From CAWJNF01 sp963844235 (GTDB taxonomy: Bacteria > Actinomycetota > Thermoleophilia > Gaiellales > Gaiellaceae), in the NCBI GenBank assembly GCA_963844235.1, contig CAWJNF010000001.1:1-64000 (forward strand): DNA of 64,000 nt, given 5' to 3'. Position 1 is the first letter of the stretch, and the number at the start of each line of letters is the position of its first letter. The position numbers were made by a program, and so were the translations under genes. Positions 60,378 to 64,000 of this stretch are shown piece by piece. The notes below the pieces were generated by a model that was not told the DNA's origin, did not search any database, and saw only the letters and a program-made list of their open reading frames with translations.

Positions 60378-62300
60378 TTACGGACGGGGCAGAGGCTCGT
60401 GCTCCACCGGCCGCACCGGCTCGGCGCCCGGCCGGTGATCCTCCTCGTGGCGGCCGGGGCTGAGGCGGCGGGCGAGCAGCACCGCCTGCCGGACGGTCTC
60501 CCGGACGACGCCGCGGACCGGGCGGTCACCCTCGGTCGGATAGGGAGCGTAGCGGCCGAAGAGGAACGCTCCGATCTGGCCTGCGACAGCACCCCAGGCA
60601 AGCAGCAGCACGGCTTCGGCGATTGACGCGTAGCCCGTCGTGAAGAGCGTCGCGACGTACCAGGGCGCGTCGAGCCCGAGCCCGAAGCGAACGGCGGTGA
60701 CGGCGAGGAGCACCGCCGGGCCGGCCAGACCGGCGCAGAGGACCACTGCCCGCAGCCAGGGCGCCGAGTCGCGGACGTGTGGCGCCCAGAGCCAGGCGTG
60801 CAGCGACGGGAGCACGAAGAGCAGCGCGTAGGTGTTCGTAACCGCGACGGCCACGGCGATGCCGCAGAGGACGAGCATGGCGGCCAGGTGCCCGGCGAGC
60901 TCGTCGCTGCGCTCGACCGGAGCGCGTGGAACGAGACGTGAGCGGGCGACCAGCCACCCGACGCCGGCGAGGGCGACCAGCCCCGCGAGGGCGGCGAACG
61001 GCCAGTGCTGCGCCTCGTCGAGGTCGAGAGGCAGCGGGCGTCCGTCCCCGTTCGGGAAGAGGCCGACCACGGCGAAGAGCCCCGCCAGGCCCCCAGCCCA
61101 GAGCCAGACGCCGAGCCTGCTCCGGTAGCTGCGCAGGGCGGCTCCCAGCACGAGCTCGCGTCGGCGGAGCCTCGCCCAGAGGTCGATCGTCGCCACGAGC
61201 ACGGGCAGGAGGGCGACGACAAGGAAGAACTGGATCGCGAACCCGCGCAGCACGCGCCCGCCGAGGTACACGAAGGACTCGGTGCCGCTCGCCACCTCGG
61301 CGGCGGCGTCGACCGAAAGGACGAGCGCCTGAGCGGCGCGTCCGATCTGGCCCAGACGTTCGGGCGCGAAGGCCGCGCCGTCCTCCCCGGGTGGCACGGG
61401 CCGGCTTGATCCCGCGGTCAGCGTGATGGAGGAGATGCCCTCTCCCAGCAGCGGGGCCTGGTCGTAGAAGCTGATCGGGAAGCCGAGATCGAGGAGCTGG
61501 ACGAACGCGTTCTCGTGGCGGGGCGGCTGCTCGCTCTCGGCGAAGAAGCTGGCCTCCGCCGTCGCGACGAGTGCACTGGCCGGGCTACGGCCGTCCTCGC
61601 CGGCCAGCTCCAGCCTGGGAGTACCAGGTCCGGCGACCGTGTCGAGGTTGACGATGGCGAGCACGTTCTCGCGAAAGGCGGCGTCCTCGGCCAGGTGCGC
61701 CGCTCCCAGGTTGCCCCAGGCGCCGCCGTCCGTGGAGACGAAGATGATGGTGTGCCCGACCGTGAGGGTCGAGAGCTCCCGTGCAAGCTCGATAAGAGTG
61801 GCCGTGCCGGACGCGTTGCGGTCGAGACCCGGTGCCATGCCGAGGTTGTCGCGGTCCGCCATGACGACGATGGTCTGCTGGGAACGCTGGGGGCCGACGG
61901 TCGGCGGCCGGGCCACGAGGTTGACGAGCTCGGCTCGGCCTCCGCCCGGGAGCTCGGCCTCGAACCGTTCCTCCTCGACCGCGAGGTGGTACTCAGCCAG
62001 ACGATCGCGCACCCACGCCGTCGCTTCCTCGGCCTGAGCCGTCCCGGGCACGCGGCTCGGGAACCGCTCGGCGAGGTCGCGGGCGACCCGTGCCGCGCTC
62101 GTGGCGTCGAAGGACGGAGGCAGATCCGGCTTCGGGAGCGCCTCCGGGTGCCCGACCGTGAACGCCGCGACCAGGAGCGGCAGCGCGACGAGCGCCCACG
62201 TGACGCGGTACATGCGCCCGCTGACCGGGCGCTCGAGCGACCCACGGCGCGGCCGCCGCCGCTCACGCCTGTTCCGGGTCGGGCTCGGAGTCGTGCTCAT
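60378..62300 (-). CDS. M28-like membrane protein with altered zinc site
   Basis: 640 codons from ATG 62300. TM1 near residue 33-50, then an M28 aminopeptidase-like domain: ARVARDLAERFPSRVPGTAQ, QQTIVVMADRDNLGMAPGLD, RNASGTATLIELARELSTL, TIIFVSTDGGAWGNLGAAHL, LAIVNLDTVAGPG. The usual AHRD/AHYD His is Asp here (ADRD) and the usual D-D-N-ASG is DRNASG, so zinc binding is doubtful. The second half has about seven TM helices. Resembles an Fxna/ER-type M28 layout. Possibly a non-catalytic relative. Confidence 0.75.
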   Translation of the reverse strand: MSTTPSPTRNRRERRRPRRGSLERPVSGRMYRVTWALVALPLLVAAFTVGHPEALPKPDLPPSFDATSAARVARDLAERFPSRVPGTAQAEEATAWVRDRLAEYHLAVEEERFEAELPGGGRAELVNLVARPPTVGPQRSQQTIVVMADRDNLGMAPGLDRNASGTATLIELARELSTLTVGHTIIFVSTDGGAWGNLGAAHLAEDAAFRENVLAIVNLDTVAGPGTPRLELAGEDGRSPASALVATAEASFFAESEQPPRHENAFVQLLDLGFPISFYDQAPLLGEGISSITLTAGSSRPVPPGEDGAAFAPERLGQIGRAAQALVLSVDAAAEVASGTESFVYLGGRVLRGFAIQFFLVVALLPVLVATIDLWARLRRRELVLGAALRSYRSRLGVWLWAGGLAGLFAVVGLFPNGDGRPLPLDLDEAQHWPFAALAGLVALAGVGWLVARSRLVPRAPVERSDELAGHLAAMLVLCGIAVAVAVTNTYALLFVLPSLHAWLWAPHVRDSAPWLRAVVLCAGLAGPAVLLAVTAVRFGLGLDAPWYVATLFTTGYASIAEAVLLLAWGAVAGQIGAFLFGRYAPYPTEGDRPVRGVVRETVRQAVLLARRLSPGRHEEDHRPGAEPVRPVEHEPLPRP

Positions 62301-62457
62301 GGTCGTTCGCTCATCTCGGGAGCCCTGCAGGAACCGCCCCGTGCTGGCTGGAGAGACGACGCATGCCGGCGTCCTCGGTCGCCGGCTGGGCGGGGCCGGA
62401 CGGGGAGAGGGCTATAGTAGTTTCGATGATCCGGTCGCGGCGCAGCTTCCGGGTGCA

Positions 62458-63153
62458 GTGACCGGCGCTGCGACCATTCTGCTCGTCGACGACGAGGACT
62501 CCGTCCAGAAGCTTCTGACCTACCCGCTCGAGCGCGAGGGGTACCGCGTCATTCAGGCGCGGAGCGGCGAGGAGGCGCTCGAGCGTTTCGATGCCGATCA
62601 GCCGGATCTGATCGTGCTGGACCTCATGCTGCCGCGGATCGACGGGTTGGAAGTCTGCCGCCGGGTGCGCGCCGTGAGCGCCGTCCCCATCATCATGCTG
62701 ACGGCGCGGGACGACGAGGTCGACAAGGTGCTCGGGCTCGAGATCGGCGCGGACGACTACATCACCAAGCCGTTCTCGATCCGCGAGTTCAGGAGCCGCG
62801 TCCGGGCGCTGCTCCGGCGAGCGCAGCTCTCCGATCGTCCCGAGCGCAGCGAGACGATCGAGCACGAGAACCTGAGGATCGATACGACCCGGCGCGCCGT
62901 CGAGGCGCATGGCGCGCCCGTGCAGCTCACGTACGTCGAGTTCGAGCTCCTGCGGGCGCTCGCGGCAAGCCCGGGGCGCGTCTACTCGAGACAGCAGCTC
63001 CTCGAGGCTCTGTGGGGAAGCGCCGACTACCGCGATCCACGCACGATCGACGTCCACATCCGTCACCTGCGGGAGAAGATCGAGCGTGACCCGAGCGAGC
63101 CGGAGTACATCTTCACGGTTCGTGGAGTGGGATACCGGTTCCGCGATCGCTGA
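62458..63153 (+). CDS. OmpR/PhoB-family response regulator
   Basis: 231 codons from GTG 62458. TILLVDDEDSVQKLLTYPLE, DLIVLDLMLPRIDGLEVCRR (phospho-acceptor Asp in LDLMLP), VPIIMLTARDDEVDKVLGLE, GADDYITKPFSIREFRSRVR is the receiver. The winged helix has VQLTYVEFELLRALAASPGR, VYSRQQLLEALWG and RTIDVHIRHLREKIERD. Similar to RegX3/PhoP/PhoB of actinobacteria. -10-like TATAGT at 62413-62418. The histidine kinase follows after 21 bases. Confidence 0.95.
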   Translation: MTGAATILLVDDEDSVQKLLTYPLEREGYRVIQARSGEEALERFDADQPDLIVLDLMLPRIDGLEVCRRVRAVSAVPIIMLTARDDEVDKVLGLEIGADDYITKPFSIREFRSRVRALLRRAQLSDRPERSETIEHENLRIDTTRRAVEAHGAPVQLTYVEFELLRALAASPGRVYSRQQLLEALWGSADYRDPRTIDVHIRHLREKIERDPSEPEYIFTVRGVGYRFRDR

Positions 63154-63174
63154 CTTGCTAGCTAAGGTCAGAAG

Positions 63175-64000
63175 GTGAGATCGCTCTGGTCGCCGCGAAG
63201 CCTCGGCCTCAAGCTCGGGCTCGTGCTCTTCCTGATCGTCGCCGGAGCCATGGCGCTCGTCTACTTCGCGATCGTCCCGCGGCTCGAGCACCGGCTCGTC
63301 GACACGACGTACGACAGCCTGGAGCGATCGGTACCGACCGTTGCGGTCGGGCTCAACAGCAATCCGCGTTACGAGTACCCGCAGGTTGCCGACTTCTTCC
63401 AGGACCGGCTCAACGCGCGGGTCGCCGTCTTCGAGCGCCTCACCGATGACACGCTCGTGCTCGTCGCGGACTCCTACGAGGCGCCGGCCGAGCTTGCGGG
63501 CGACCCGATCCTGCTCGAGTCGGCCCGTACCGGCTCGCCCGTGCGGGGGCGCACCGAGCGGGATGGCCGCGAGTTCGCGGTGCTCGCCGCACCGGCCCCC
63601 GACCGGCCGGGCACGTACGTGCTGCTGGCGGCCCCGCTGGCCGATCGGCTCTCGGCAATCAACGTCGTCCGGCGCGACCTGTTGATCTTCGGCGGCATCG
63701 CGCTGGCCGCGTCCTGGCTCGTCGGTGCTCTCGCCGCCGGCCGCCACACCCGGCGAATCCGCAGGCTCGAGTCCGCGGCCGAGCGGATCGCGGCCGGGGA
63801 CCTCGAGGCGCCCATCGTGGCCGAGGGCAACGACGAGGTGGCCGAGTTGGCCCGGGGCCTCGATCGCATGCGCGTTCGGCTCGCGCACCTCGACCAGGCG
63901 CGCCGGGAGTTCATCGGCAATGCCTCGCACGAGCTCAGGACGCCGCTGTTCGCGCTCGGCGGCTTCCTCGAGCTGCTGGCGGACGAGGATCTCGACGAGG
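63175..64000 (+). CDS. Sensor histidine kinase (3' end cut by window)
   Basis: 275 codons visible from GTG 63175 (AAGGTCAGAAG upstream). TM1 about residues 10-32 (LGLKLGLVLFLIVAGAMALV), an extracytoplasmic sensor of about 130 residues, TM2 about 168-187 (LLIFGGIALAASWLVGALAA), HAMP (RIRRLESAAERIAAGDLEAP), then the HisKA phospho-box FIGNASHELRTPLFALGGFL. The ATPase domain lies beyond the window. It directly follows its cognate regulator. Confidence 0.93.
   Translation, partial: MRSLWSPRSLGLKLGLVLFLIVAGAMALVYFAIVPRLEHRLVDTTYDSLERSVPTVAVGLNSNPRYEYPQVADFFQDRLNARVAVFERLTDDTLVLVADSYEAPAELAGDPILLESARTGSPVRGRTERDGREFAVLAAPAPDRPGTYVLLAAPLADRLSAINVVRRDLLIFGGIALAASWLVGALAAGRHTRRIRRLESAAERIAAGDLEAPIVAEGNDEVAELARGLDRMRVRLAHLDQARREFIGNASHELRTPLFALGGFLELLADEDLDE

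Overview
The window is high-GC bacterial DNA that carries a chromosome-replication locus. The order dnaA-dnaN-recF-dciA-gyrB-gyrA on the minus strand, divergent from rpmH-rnpA-yidD-yidC-jag-rsmG-parA-parB on the plus strand, is the conserved neighbourhood of a bacterial oriC. GC content, GTG/TTG starts, an actinobacterial set of DUF families (DUF4234, DUF2630, DUF4231, DUF6328, DUF2203) and a secreted protein with an 'LIALFFALGGIG'-type signal peptide point to Actinomycetota, most likely class Thermoleophilia. The class is inferred from family recognition only.

Region 1 (about 1-33 kb) is an accessory, heavily eroded stretch. It holds three multicopper oxidase (MCO) loci: one frameshifted, one intact with unusual metal-binding inserts, and one 3' fragment. 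It also has two thioredoxin-reductase-like flavoproteins, an MFS exporter, an AHL-lactonase-like enzyme, a phosphotriesterase-like enzyme, VOC proteins, small membrane proteins and a secreted peptidoglycan-binding enzyme. About fifteen broken genes lie between them (trehalose synthase, SDR, dienelactone hydrolase, Hsp20, DsbA-like, RelE-like and others), with three decayed tRNA pieces and at least two families of short dispersed repeats. Some breaks are single-base indels in C or G runs and could be sequencing errors. Others are internal deletions or truncations and must be real decay.

Region 2 (33.2-46.2 kb, minus strand) runs from dnaA through dnaN, recF, dciA, gyrB and gyrA. It continues with almost no spacing into a flavoprotein, an RraA-like protein, a double-SIS sugar-phosphate protein and a cupin, so a small metabolic operon hangs on the end of the gyrase operon. 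DnaA-box-like sites lie on both sides of dnaA.

Region 3 (46.4-51.3 kb, plus strand) is the ribosomal protein L34 / RNase P / membrane insertase / ParAB block. Several genes overlap by ATGA or GTGA, and tRNA-Ile(GAT) closes the block.

Region 4 (51.2-64 kb) is ordinary core genome: DUF6328, bifunctional nuclease, chorismate mutase, CPBP protease, HAD hydrolase, a solute-binding lipoprotein, DUF2203, class A PBP, a GT-C mannosyltransferase with one frameshift, MoeA, a membrane M28-like protein, and a two-component system whose kinase runs off the window. A GTAGGGGC hairpin element occurs four times in regions 2-4. In two copies its first bases supply the stop codon of the preceding gene.
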